Origin: Isoptericola sp. AK164
Lineage (GTDB): Bacteria; Actinomycetota; Actinomycetes; Actinomycetales; Cellulomonadaceae
Assembly: GCF_029643425.1 (NCBI RefSeq)
Contig: NZ_CP119106.1
Coordinates: forward strand, 1,488,001 to 1,552,000
Length of the DNA stretch: 64,000 nucleotides
Reading direction: 5' to 3'
Position numbers and translations under genes: made by a program. Below are positions 31,112-49,851 of the stretch, piece by piece; within the stretch, counting starts at the first letter, position 1; the number at the start of each line of letters is the position of its first letter. Under the pieces are notes generated by a model. The model did no database searches and was not told where the DNA came from. It worked only from the letters and a program-made list of their open reading frames with translations.

Positions 31112-31636
31112 GTGATCACCGACCCCTCGCCCGGTGCGCCGCCCCTGACGATCCGGACGGCCCGCCCGGACGACTGGCCCGCCCTGTGGCGGATCGTCGA
31201 ACCGGTCGTGCGCGAGGGGGAGACGTACACCTATCCCACGGACCTGACGAGCGACGAGGCGCGCGACCTGTGGCTCGCCGCGCCACCCGCCCGCACGGTG
31301 CTCGCGGAGGCCGGCGGCGTGGTGCTGGGGACGGCCCGCATGGGCCCGAACAAGCCCGGCCACGGCGACCACGTCGGCACCGCGGCGTTCATGGTCGCGC
31401 CGGCCGCGCGGGGGCGCGGCGTCGCCCGTGCGCTGGCCGAGCACGTGATCGCCTGGCACCGTGCCGAGGGCTACCGCGGCATCCAGTTCAACGCGGTCGT
31501 CGAGACCAACACCGCCGCCGTGCGGTTGTGGCACTCCCTGGGGTGGCGGACGGTGGGGATCGTGCCGGGCGCGTTCCGCAGCCCGGCCCACGGCGACGTG
31601 GGGCTGCACGTGATGTTCCGGTCCGTGGACACCTAG
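31112..31636 (+). CDS. GNAT-family N-acetyltransferase
   Basis: 174-residue acetyl-CoA-dependent acetyltransferase. The fold is visible from LTIRTARPDDWPALWRIVEP through the acetyl-CoA-binding motif A (MVAPAARGRGVARALAEHVI) to motif B (NTAAVRLWHSLGWRTVG). The tail GAFRSPAHGDVGLHVMF is common in small GNATs that acetylate amino acids or antibiotics, but the substrate cannot be read. GTG 31112 preferred to an upstream in-frame start at 31070 because the extra residues are not conserved-looking and the -10 spacing fits. Confidence 0.85.
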   Translation: MITDPSPGAPPLTIRTARPDDWPALWRIVEPVVREGETYTYPTDLTSDEARDLWLAAPPARTVLAEAGGVVLGTARMGPNKPGHGDHVGTAAFMVAPAARGRGVARALAEHVIAWHRAEGYRGIQFNAVVETNTAAVRLWHSLGWRTVGIVPGAFRSPAHGDVGLHVMFRSVDT

Positions 31637-31638
31637 CC

Positions 31639-31671
31639 GAATAAGTTCAGCGCAGGGTGCATAGATATGTA
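31639..31671. promoter_or_regulatory. Tandem ARG-box-like repeats upstream of argC
   Basis: Two inverted repeats with centres 21 bp apart, the spacing of paired ArgR boxes: GAATAAGTTC (31639-31648, weak) and TGCATAGATATGTA (31658-31671, stronger, one mismatch pair). The second runs into the -10 TATAGT, so ArgR binding should block transcription. ArgR is encoded within the operon. Confidence 0.5.
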
Positions 31672-31675
31672 TAGT
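31670..31675 (+). promoter_or_regulatory. Putative -10 element of the arg operon (leaderless)
   Basis: TATAGT followed by six bases (GGCGCC) and the ATG of argC at 31682. No Shine-Dalgarno sequence fits the start. Confidence 0.6.
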
Positions 31676-31681
31676 GGCGCC

Positions 31682-32770
31682 ATGGCCAGCACGCACCCCT
31701 CGCAGAAGCCGCTGCGCGTCGCCGTCGCCGGTGCCTCCGGGTACGCCGGCGGGGAGTTCCTCCGTCTCGCCGTGCAGCACCCGCACCTCGAGATCGGGAC
31801 GCTCACCGCGCACTCCAACGCCGGCAGCCGCCTCGGCGCGCTGCAGCCGCACCTGCGCTCGCTGGCGGACCGCGTGCTCGAGCCCACCGCGGCCGAGGCG
31901 CTCGCCGGGCACGACGTCGTCGTCCTCGGTCTGCCGCACGGCGCCTCGGGCGAGATCGCGGCCCAGCTGCCCGACGACGTGCTCGTCCTCGACCTCGGGG
32001 CGGACCACCGCCTCGCCTCGGCCGCGGACTGGCAGGCCTTCTACGGCTCCGAGCACGCCGGCACCTGGCCCTACGGGCTGCCCGAGCTCGTCCTCGACTC
32101 CTCCGACGGCGATACCGGGACCCAGCGGGACCTGCTCGTCGGTGCCCGCCGCATCGCCGTGCCGGGGTGCAACGTCACCGCGGTGACCCTCGGCCTGCAG
32201 CCCGGGGTGGCCGCCGGGCTGCTCGACCCGACCGACCTCGTGGCCGTGCTGGCGAACGGGTTCTCGGGGGCCGGCAAGGCGCTCAAGCCGCACCTGCTCG
32301 CCGCCGAGGGGCTCGGGGCCGCGTCCCCGTACGCCGTCGCCGGCACGCACCGCCACATCCCCGAGATCACGCAGAACCTGCGCACGGCCGGCGCGTCGGA
32401 GGTGTCGATCAGCTTCACCCCGACGCTCGTGCCGATGTCGCGCGGCATCCTGGCCACCGCGACCGCGCGGATCGCCCCCGGGCGGGTCGCGGACGCCGAC
32501 GCCGTGCGGGCCGTCTGGGAGGCCGCCTACGCCGACGAACCGTTCGTCGAGCTCCTGCCCGCCGGCCAGTGGCCCTCCACCGCGGCCACGCTCGGCAGCA
32601 ACTCGGCCCTCGTCCAGGTCGCCCTCGACGCCGCTGCCGGCCGCGTCGTCACCGTCACGGCGATCGACAACCTCGTCAAGGGCACCGCCGGGCAGGCGGT
32701 GCAGGCGATGAACATCGCGCTCGGCCTGCCCGAGACCGCCGGCCTCGTCACCGAAGGAGTCGCCCCGTGA
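31682..32770 (+). CDS. argC: N-acetyl-gamma-glutamyl-phosphate reductase
   Basis: Third step of arginine synthesis, NADPH-dependent reduction of N-acetylglutamyl phosphate. 362 residues. Seen: nucleotide-binding [13 protein letters not shown], the catalytic cysteine in [20 protein letters not shown] and HRHIPEI, and the C-terminal [19 protein letters not shown] 31682 is six bases after the -10; an in-frame ATG at 31667 would lie upstream of the likely transcript start. GTGA overlap with argJ. Confidence 0.96.
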   Translation: MASTHPSQKPLRVAVAGASGYAGGEFLRLAVQHPHLEIGTLTAHSNAGSRLGALQPHLRSLADRVLEPTAAEALAGHDVVVLGLPHGASGEIAAQLPDDVLVLDLGADHRLASAADWQAFYGSEHAGTWPYGLPELVLDSSDGDTGTQRDLLVGARRIAVPGCNVTAVTLGLQPGVAAGLLDPTDLVAVLANGFSGAGKALKPHLLAAEGLGAASPYAVAGTHRHIPEITQNLRTAGASEVSISFTPTLVPMSRGILATATARIAPGRVADADAVRAVWEAAYADEPFVELLPAGQWPSTAATLGSNSALVQVALDAAAGRVVTVTAIDNLVKGTAGQAVQAMNIALGLPETAGLVTEGVAP

Positions 32771-33957
32771 CCGTCACCACCCCCCAGGGTTTCCGCGCCG
32801 CCGGCGTCGCCGGCGGGCTGAAGTCCTCCGGCGGGCGCGACGTCGCCCTCGTCGTCAACGACGGTCCGCTGCGCACGGCCGCCGCCGTGCTCACCGGCAA
32901 CCGGGTGCAGGCCGCGCCCGTGGTGTGGACCCGGCAGGCCGTCTCGGACGGCGCCGCCCGCGCCGTCGTGCTGAACTCCGGCGGTGCCAACGCCTGCACG
33001 GGTCCGGAGGGCTTCGCCGACACCCACCGCACCGCCGAGCACGTCGCGGCGGTGCTGTCCGCCGCGGCCACCGCGCCGCAGGACGAGGTCGGGGCCGGGG
33101 ACGTGCTCGTCTGCTCGACCGGTCTCATCGGCGTCCGGCTGGACATGCCCGCCCTGCTCGGCGGGATCGACTCCGCCGCCGGGTCGCTGGCCGCCGACGG
33201 CGGCGCGGACGCCGCGCACGCCATCATGACCACCGACACCGTCGCCAAGACCGCCGTGGCCGAGCGTGACGGCTGGAGCGTCGGCGGCATGGCCAAGGGC
33301 GCCGGGATGCTCGCCCCCGCGATGGCCACCATGCTCAGCGTCGTCACGACCGACGCCGTCGTGGACCCGGAGACCGCCCGGGCCGCCCTGCGCGCGGCAA
33401 CCGGCCGGACCTTCGACCGGGTCGACTCCGACGGGTGCCAGTCCACCAACGACACCGTGATCCTGCTCGCCTCCGGCGCGTCCGGCGTCGAGGTCGACGA
33501 GGACGAGCTGACCGCGGCGCTCACGGAGGTGTGCGCCGACCTGTCGCGTCAGCTCGTCGCCGACGCCGAGGGGGCCGGCCACGACGTCGCCGTCACGGTG
33601 GTGAACGCGAGCACGGAGGACGCCGCGGTCGCGGTCGCGCGCGCGGTCACCCGCTCCAACCTGTTCAAGACGGCGATCTTCGGCAACGACCCCAACTGGG
33701 GCCGGATCGTCGCGGCCGTCGGCACCGTGCCCGAGGACGTCGCCCCGTACGACCCGCTGGCCCTCGACGTCTCCGTCAACGGCGTCCAGGTGTGCCGCGC
33801 CCAGGGCGTCGGCGAGCCCCGCGAGCTCGTCGACCTCGCCGCCGACCGCGAGGTCCAGGTCGAGATCGACCTGCACGCCGGTCCGGCGAGCGCCACGGTC
33901 TGGACCAACGACCTGACCCACGACTACGTCCACGAGAACAGCGCGTACTCCTCATGA
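32767..33957 (+). CDS. argJ: Glutamate N-acetyltransferase / amino-acid acetyltransferase (ArgJ)
   Basis: Transfers acetyl from N-acetylornithine to glutamate, recycling the acetyl group; some ArgJ also use acetyl-CoA. 396 residues, autocleaved into two chains at the conserved threonine in [15 protein letters not shown]. Also seen: [12 protein letters not shown] near the N-terminus and [15 protein letters not shown] near the C-terminus. GTG start overlaps argC, and the stop overlaps argB by ATGA. Confidence 0.96.
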   Translation: MTVTTPQGFRAAGVAGGLKSSGGRDVALVVNDGPLRTAAAVLTGNRVQAAPVVWTRQAVSDGAARAVVLNSGGANACTGPEGFADTHRTAEHVAAVLSAAATAPQDEVGAGDVLVCSTGLIGVRLDMPALLGGIDSAAGSLAADGGADAAHAIMTTDTVAKTAVAERDGWSVGGMAKGAGMLAPAMATMLSVVTTDAVVDPETARAALRAATGRTFDRVDSDGCQSTNDTVILLASGASGVEVDEDELTAALTEVCADLSRQLVADAEGAGHDVAVTVVNASTEDAAVAVARAVTRSNLFKTAIFGNDPNWGRIVAAVGTVPEDVAPYDPLALDVSVNGVQVCRAQGVGEPRELVDLAADREVQVEIDLHAGPASATVWTNDLTHDYVHENSAYSS

Positions 33958-34900
33958 GCGACACGAACCCCGCGACCCCCGACGACGCGTTCACCTTCGA
34001 CACCCGCACCGACCTGCGCCCCGACCAGAAGGCCGAGGTGCTGATCGAGGCGCTGCCCTGGCTGCAGGAGTTCGCCGGCGCGCTCGTCGTGGTCAAGTAC
34101 GGCGGCAACGCCATGGTCGACGACGAGCTCAAGGCGGCCTTCGCCCAGGACATGGTCTTCCTGCGCCAGGTCGGCCTGCACCCCGTCGTCGTGCACGGCG
34201 GCGGCCCGCAGATCTCCACGATGCTCGACCGCGTCGGCATCCACTCCGAGTTCCGCGGCGGTCTGCGCGTCACGACGCCCGAGGCGATGGACGTCGTGCG
34301 CATGGTGCTGACCGGCCAGGTCCAGCGCGACCTCGTCGGCCTGCTCAACGCCCACGCCCCGCGCGCCGTCGGCCTGTCCGGGGAGGACGCCGGCCTGTTC
34401 GGCGCGGTGCGCCGGCACGCCATGGTCGACGGGTCCCCGGTCGACGTGGGTCTCGTCGGTGACGTCGTGCGGGTGAACCCCGGTGCCGTGCAGGACCTGC
34501 TCGACGCCGGGCGGATCCCGGTGGTGTCCACCGTCGCCCCCGACGTCGACGACCCCACCCAGGTGCTCAACGTCAACGCCGACACCGCGGCCTCGGCGCT
34601 CGCGGTCGCGCTGGGCGCGAAGAAGCTCATCGTGCTGACCGACGTCGAGGGTCTGTACACCGACTGGCCGGACCGCGGCTCGCTCGTCGAGGAGATCACC
34701 GCCGGCGACCTGCACCAGCTCCTGCCGACGCTGAGCGCCGGCATGGTGCCCAAGATGGAGGCCTGCCTGCGCGCCGTGCAGGGCGGCGTGCCCAAGGCGT
34801 CGGTCATCGACGGACGCCAGCCGCACTCGGTGCTGCTGGAGGTCTTCACCACGCGCGGCAACGGCACGATGGTCGTCCCCGACCCGACGGGGGAGGCGGC

Positions 34901-34904
<4 letters not shown>
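33954..34904 (+). CDS. argB: N-acetylglutamate kinase
   Basis: Phosphorylates N-acetylglutamate, usually the arginine-feedback point. 316 residues of the amino acid kinase fold. Seen: [21 protein letters not shown], the substrate loop [23 protein letters not shown] and [12 protein letters not shown]. The N-terminal helix before the core, needed for the arginine-sensitive hexamer in other species, appears present. ATGA overlaps on both sides. Confidence 0.96.
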
Positions 34905-37618
<2,714 letters not shown>

Positions 37619-37674
37619 GCCCGCGAAAGCCTGCCAGACTCGACATCGACCGCAACGCAAGGAAGAAGACCCTC

Positions 37675-40349
<2,675 letters not shown>

Positions 40350-40967
40350 GTGACCGTCCCCCCGCAGGTGCTCGACGTCGTCGTGCACCGCGTCCACGCC
40401 GCCTCCGCGCGGCTGCCCGGGCCGGGTGCGTCGCCGTCGTGGCGACGCACCCGGCTCGTGTGCGTCGACGGACCGGCCGGGTCCGGCAAGACCTCGCTCG
40501 CCACCCAGCTCGCGGTCGAGCTGTGCTGCCAGGTCGTGCACCTGGACGACCTGTACGAGGGCTGGGAGGACGGCCCGGACGGCGGTGCCCGGCGGCTCGC
40601 CCGACGGGTCCTGGAACCGCTGGCCCGCGGAGGGGCGGGGGAGTACCGCCGCTACGACTGGCCGGCGGGCGCCTGGGCGGAGACGCACCCCGTCGAGCCG
40701 GCGCCGTTCCTGGTCGTCGAGGGGTGCGGAGCAGCCGCCCGCAGCGCCGACCCGTGGGCCGCCCTGCGCATCTGGGTCGCCGCCGACGACGACGAGCGTC
40801 TGCGCCGGGGACTGGCGCGGGACGGCGAGGAGGCCCGGGAGCACTGGTTGCGCTGGATGGCCGACGAGGCCGAGCATTACGCTGCGGAGCAGACGCGCGA
40901 GCGGGCCGACGTCTGGCTGGACGGTGTCGGACGGTTGCGCGGCCCGGACCGGGCGGAGGAGGCGTGA
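40350..40967 (+). CDS. P-loop ATP-binding protein, uridine-kinase-like
   Basis: 205-residue putative small-molecule kinase. Walker A is DGPAGSGKTSLA (about 40-51); a metal-binding HLDDLYEGW follows, as in uridine kinases, and VVEGCGA is the family's later strand. Shorter than true Udk, and the actinobacterial members next to argH or mpg have no known substrate. GTG start directly after the argH stop; stop overlaps the next ATG (TGATG), so it belongs to the arg transcript or read-through from it. Confidence 0.78.
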   Translation: MTVPPQVLDVVVHRVHAASARLPGPGASPSWRRTRLVCVDGPAGSGKTSLATQLAVELCCQVVHLDDLYEGWEDGPDGGARRLARRVLEPLARGGAGEYRRYDWPAGAWAETHPVEPAPFLVVEGCGAAARSADPWAALRIWVAADDDERLRRGLARDGEEAREHWLRWMADEAEHYAAEQTRERADVWLDGVGRLRGPDRAEEA

Positions 40968-41638
40968 TGAGCGAGACGACCCACGAACAGGCCGCCGCGG
41001 TCCCGTGGCAGGTGCCCGGCACGTCCTGGTACGCGCGCAGCGTGCACGACGTGGCCCGTGACCTGCTCGGTGCGTACCTCGTGCGGCGACGTCCCGACGG
41101 TGACGTCACCCTGCGCATCACCGAGGTCGAGGCGTACGGCGGTGCCGACGACCCCGCCTCCCACGCGTTCCGCGGCCCGACCGCCCGCAACCGCTCGATG
41201 TTCGGCCGTCCGGGCAGGCTCTACGTCTACCGGCACCTGGGCCTGCACCACTGCGTCAACATCGTCTGCGGGTCGGTCGGCGACGCGGGTGCCGTGCTGC
41301 TGCGTGCCGGCGAGGTCGTGGAGGGCCGAGTGGTGGCACGAGAGCGGCGCGAGGCCGCCGGCCGCTGCGACTCGGAGCGGCAGATCGCCCGCGGGCCCGC
41401 CCGGCTCGCCGTGGCGCTCTCGCTCGACCTGCAGGACGACTCGTGCGACGTCACCGAGCCGTCCGGTGCGGTGGCCGTCCAGCTCCCGGTGGACCCGCTG
41501 CCCCGCACGATCGCGACGGGACCCCGCGTCGGCGTCGGGGGAGAGGGAGCCGACCCCGCCCGGTTCGGCTGGCGCTCCTGGCTCGTCGACGAGCCCACCG
41601 TCTCCTCCTACCGTCCGGTGGCCGGCCGGGTGCGCTGA
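40967..41638 (+). CDS. mpg: DNA-3-methyladenine glycosylase (AAG/MPG family)
   Basis: Base-excision repair glycosylase removing alkylated purines. 223 residues. Seen: ITEVEAYGGADDPASHAFRGPTARN (the active-site glutamate region), YVYRHLGLHHCVNIV and AVLLRAGEVVEG. Mycobacterium has the same mpg-tyrS proximity (Rv1688-Rv1689). Ends 14 bases from the convergent MHYT gene. Confidence 0.93.
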   Translation: MSETTHEQAAAVPWQVPGTSWYARSVHDVARDLLGAYLVRRRPDGDVTLRITEVEAYGGADDPASHAFRGPTARNRSMFGRPGRLYVYRHLGLHHCVNIVCGSVGDAGAVLLRAGEVVEGRVVARERREAAGRCDSERQIARGPARLAVALSLDLQDDSCDVTEPSGAVAVQLPVDPLPRTIATGPRVGVGGEGADPARFGWRSWLVDEPTVSSYRPVAGRVR

Positions 41639-41652
41639 TCGTCGCTTCCGGG

Positions 41653-42453
41653 CTACCGGGAGTCGACGTCGTCGGTCGAGCGGCGCAGCTCGTTCCGCCA
41701 CTCGTCGAAGGCGCGGTCGGCCGTGATCTCGCCGGGGCTCCGGGCGAGGACGACCGTGACGACGAGGGCAAGCGTCGACAGCGTGAGGAAGATGATCAGC
41801 GGGACGAGGAGCTCGCCGGTCGTGAGTCCGTCCGGAGCGCTCATGCCGTGGTCGGCGTGCCCTTCGACGTTCATCGCGGCCATCCCGGTGTAGTGCATCC
41901 CGGAGACGGCGACACCCATCACGACGGCTGCTGCCGCCCCGGCGGCGGTGGTCCGGACGATGAACGCGAGCCAGAGGCCCGCCGATGCCGCCACGACGCC
42001 GATCGCGACGGAGAGCGTCACGAGCCACGGGTCGTAGTCGATCGCCACGTCCGTGTGCATGGCGCGCATGCCGAGGTAGTGCATGCTCGACACCCCGAGG
42101 CCGGCGACCGTCCCGCCGACGACGACGGCTCCCGTCCGTCCACCGCTGCGGTCCACCATGAACAGGCCGATCGCGACGACGCCGATCGCGAGCACGGCGC
42201 TCGCCACGGTCAGCGGGATGTCGTAGCGGATCTCGGCGCCCTCGACCGAGAACCCGAGCATGGCCACGAAGTGCATGACCCAGATGCCGGTGCCCCCGAT
42301 GGCGACGGCGCCCATCCAGAGCCACCACCGCCGCGCCCGGCCGGTGTAGAGGCGCGCTCGGGCGGTGCAGGACAGCCCTGCGGCGCACCCGAGGCACGAG
42401 AGCACGAACGACAGTGCGGGGGTCAGGAGTCCGTACGTGAAATGCTCGATCAT
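41653..42453 (-). CDS. Stand-alone MHYT-domain integral membrane sensor
   Basis: 266-residue membrane protein with about seven transmembrane helices and three MHYT-type repeats: WVMHFVAMLGF, SSMHYLGMRAM and SGMHYTGMAAM. MHYT domains are proposed to bind copper and sense oxygen, CO or NO. Unlike most family members there is no attached GGDEF, EAL, HAMP or kinase domain; the C-terminus is a short charged tail. Start ATG 42453 with GAGGA upstream; the longer open frame is not supported. Partner unknown. Confidence 0.9.
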   Translation of the reverse strand: MIEHFTYGLLTPALSFVLSCLGCAAGLSCTARARLYTGRARRWWLWMGAVAIGGTGIWVMHFVAMLGFSVEGAEIRYDIPLTVASAVLAIGVVAIGLFMVDRSGGRTGAVVVGGTVAGLGVSSMHYLGMRAMHTDVAIDYDPWLVTLSVAIGVVAASAGLWLAFIVRTTAAGAAAAVVMGVAVSGMHYTGMAAMNVEGHADHGMSAPDGLTTGELLVPLIIFLTLSTLALVVTVVLARSPGEITADRAFDEWRNELRRSTDDVDSR

Positions 42454-42593
42454 CGTGGTCCTCGACGACGGGGGCAGGAAGAAGCATGCAGAGTAATCTT
42501 TCTGGCGGCACGGGGCAACGAAGCCGGCGGCGTCGGGCACACTAGGAGGGCGGCCCGCCCGGGCCGCGTCTGCTGACCCGAAGGAGCACCACG

Positions 42594-43853
42594 GTGACCG
42601 ACGTTCTCGACGAGCTGCACTGGCGAGGCCTGGTGGCGCAGTCCACCGACGAGGCCGCGCTGCGCGACGCACTCTCGAAGGGGCCGGTCACCTACTACTG
42701 CGGGTTCGACCCGACGGCTCCGAGCCTGCACCACGGCCACCTGGTCCAGCTGATCCTGCTGCGGCACCTGCAGCTGGCCGGACACCGCGCGATCGCACTG
42801 GTCGGCGGCGCCACCGGCATGATCGGGGATCCGCGCGAGTCCGGAGAGCGGGTCCTCAACACCAAGGAGACCGTCGCGGAGTGGACCGAGAAGATCCGCG
42901 CCCAGGTGTCCCGGTTCCTCGACCTGACGGGGGACAACCCCGCCCGCGTCGTGAACAACCTCGACTGGACGTCCGGGCTGTCGGCGATCGACTTCCTCCG
43001 GGACGTCGGCAAGCACTACCGGCTCGGCACGATGCTCGCCAAGGACACCGTCGCGCGGCGTCTGCGCAGCGACGAGGGCCTGTCGTTCACGGAGTTCAGC
43101 TACCAGATCCTGCAGGGCATCGACTTCCGCGAGCTGTTCCGCCGGTACGACTGCACCCTGCAGACCGGCGGCAACGACCAGTGGGGGAACCTGCTCTCGG
43201 GCGTCGAGCTCATCCGCCGCACCGAGGGCGCGGCGGTGCACGCGATGACGACGCCGCTGATCACCAAGGCCGACGGCACGAAGTTCGGCAAGACCGAGGG
43301 CGGCGCCGTCTGGCTCGACCCGGAGCTCATGAGCCCGTACGCCTTCTACCAGTTCTGGCTGAACCAGGCCGATGCCGACGTCGTGCGGTTCCTGAAGATC
43401 TTCACCTTCCGCACGCGGGAGGAGATCGAGGAGCTCGAGCGTGAGGTCGCCGAGCGGCCCTTCGCCCGCGTGGCCCAGAAGACGCTCGCCACCGACGTGA
43501 CGACGCTCGTGCACGGACAGGAGGCCACCGACGCGGTCATCGCCGCCAGCCAGGCGCTGTTCGGCCGCGGTGAGCTGACCGAGCTGGACGCCGGCACCCT
43601 GGGTGCCGCCACCGCCGAGCTGCCTCGCGCCACGGTCCGACCGGGTGTCAGCGTGCTCGACGCGCTCGTCGAGAGCGGGTTGGTGCCGTCCAAGGCGGCC
43701 GGCCGACGGGCGATCGCCGACGGCGGCGCCTACGTCAACAACGTCAAGGTCGGCGGCGACGAGGACGTGCTGCGCGACGAGCACCTGCTGCACGGTCGCT
43801 ACGCCGTGCTGCGCCGCGGCAAGAAGACCCTCGCGGTCGCCGTCGTGGAGTGA
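42594..43853 (+). CDS. tyrS: Tyrosyl-tRNA synthetase
   Basis: Class I synthetase charging tRNA-Tyr, 419 residues. HIGH-type motif in TAPSLHHGHLVQL, the TyrRS variant of KMSKS in KADGTKFGKTEGG, tyrosine pocket residues in YQILQGIDF and TGGNDQWGN, and a C-terminal S4 RNA-binding domain (VPSKAAGRRAIADGGAYVNN). GTG start with AAGGAG nearby. Ends in an inverted repeat that overlaps the rrn promoter region. Confidence 0.97.
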   Translation: MTDVLDELHWRGLVAQSTDEAALRDALSKGPVTYYCGFDPTAPSLHHGHLVQLILLRHLQLAGHRAIALVGGATGMIGDPRESGERVLNTKETVAEWTEKIRAQVSRFLDLTGDNPARVVNNLDWTSGLSAIDFLRDVGKHYRLGTMLAKDTVARRLRSDEGLSFTEFSYQILQGIDFRELFRRYDCTLQTGGNDQWGNLLSGVELIRRTEGAAVHAMTTPLITKADGTKFGKTEGGAVWLDPELMSPYAFYQFWLNQADADVVRFLKIFTFRTREEIEELEREVAERPFARVAQKTLATDVTTLVHGQEATDAVIAASQALFGRGELTELDAGTLGAATAELPRATVRPGVSVLDALVESGLVPSKAAGRRAIADGGAYVNNVKVGGDEDVLRDEHLLHGRYAVLRRGKKTLAVAVVE

Positions 43854-43860
43854 CGACATG

Positions 43861-43897
43861 CCCTCTGACCTGCGCATTTGGTGTGTGGGTCAGAGGG
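43861..43897 (+). terminator. Inverted repeat after tyrS
   Basis: Perfect 10-bp arms CCCTCTGACC/GGTCAGAGGG around a 17-base loop, eight bases beyond the tyrS stop. The loop contains the -35 of a candidate rrn promoter. Terminator or operator; undecided. Confidence 0.5.
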
Positions 43898-43907
43898 TGT
43901 GTAATGT
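43878..43907 (+). promoter_or_regulatory. Candidate upstream rrn promoter
   Basis: TTGGTG at 43878-43883, an 18-bp spacer and TAATGT at 43902-43907. Lies within the tyrS inverted repeat. A weaker possibility, TTCCCA with TACAGT (44012-44017), lies between this and the main promoter. Confidence 0.45.
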
Positions 43908-44075
43908 TCTCGTCGTTCGCCCGGCAGGGAGCGACGGACATCAGCCCGGTAGGTCAGGGAAACGGTGGCCGGTCTCGCTGAGCGGACTTCCCACAGACCT
44001 CTCGGATCAGGTACAGTTATGTGCCCGGTCAGCTTGAGACGGGTCACCCAGTCGGTTGGATCTCGGATCCACGGT

Positions 44076-44104
44076 TTGACAGGGCGGATCGGTTCGGGTA
44101 AGGT
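44076..44104 (+). promoter_or_regulatory. Main rrn promoter with consensus -35
   Basis: TTGACA at 44076-44081, a 17-bp spacer and TAAGGT at 44099-44104. Best sigma-70-type promoter in the window, about 220 bases before the 16S gene. Confidence 0.75.
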
Positions 44105-44326
44105 TGAAGGGTTGCCCCGGACGGGGTCGGGACAGAGGTTCCGGTCTTGGATGGTGTGTGTCGGTTGTTTGAGAACTCAACAGTGTGCTTGATAGTCAAT
44201 GCCAAATTTTGAACCTTCATTGGTTCCTTTGGACTAGATTGGACAGCTAGTTTTGCTAGTTTGTTTGGTCTGGCCAGTATCGATATGGCATCGCCGGCCC
44301 GTGGTGGTTGGTGGTGTTTTCTCTCT
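44105..44326 (+). other. rrn leader with 5' arm of the 16S processing stem
   Basis: No gene. AT-richer than the surrounding DNA. The arm around 44171-44189 (core CAACAGTGTGCT, 44178-44189) is complementary to AGCACACTGTTG at 46083-46094 in the spacer, with further pairs beyond; this should form the RNase III stem that releases pre-16S rRNA. TTGAGAACTCAA within it is itself a palindrome and resembles actinobacterial antitermination leaders. Confidence 0.65.
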
Positions 44327-49473
<5,147 letters not shown>

Positions 49474-49593
49474 CCTACACTGCTTGCTCCGCGTCCACTG
49501 TGCGGTTCCCGAGAAACGGGCACCACCCCCACCCCCCCGCCACCCTGCGTGGCACCCCGGGGAAACCCGGTGGGGACCCGACAACTCGATACT
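49474..49593 (+). other. 23S-5S spacer with 3' arm of the 23S processing stem
   Basis: Holds GCGTCCACTGTGC (49491-49503), the exact complement of 46260-46272, with more partly matching bases on both sides. A C-rich tract follows. No gene. Confidence 0.7.
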
Positions 49594-49712
49594 GTTACGG
49601 CGGTCACAGCGAAGGGGAAACGCCCGGTCCCATACCGAACCCGGAAGCTCAGCCCTTCAGCGCCGATGGTACTGCCCTGGAGACGGGGTGGGAGAGTAGG
49701 ACGCCGCCGGAC
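49594..49712 (+). rRNA. rrf: 5S ribosomal RNA
   Basis: About 119 bases, 5' GTTACGGCGGTCACAGCGAA, CCCGGTCCCATACCGAACCC in the loop B/C region and 3' GGACGCCGCCGGAC, whose ends pair. Confidence 0.95.
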
Positions 49713-49723
49713 ACCCTTCACAG

Positions 49724-49756
49724 CAGGCCCCCAACCCCTCACGGGTTGGGGGCCTG
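49724..49756 (+). terminator. rrn operon terminator
   Basis: Perfect 13-bp stem AGGCCCCCAACCC/GGGTTGGGGGCCT (plus a flanking C-G pair) with a CTCAC loop, starting 12 bases after 5S. Confidence 0.8.
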
Positions 49757-49851
49757 ACTGCTCTCTGCACGCGCATCGGGGAACGGTCGGTTCGCACGGC
49801 CGGCCGCGACCGTGGGAGAATCGGGCGTTGCCCAGTCATGAGAGGACCACA

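Noticed and set aside
42494-42499. TAATCT as a tyrS promoter
   Set aside because: It is about 95 bases from the start, has no -35, and other hexamers are as good; unresolved.
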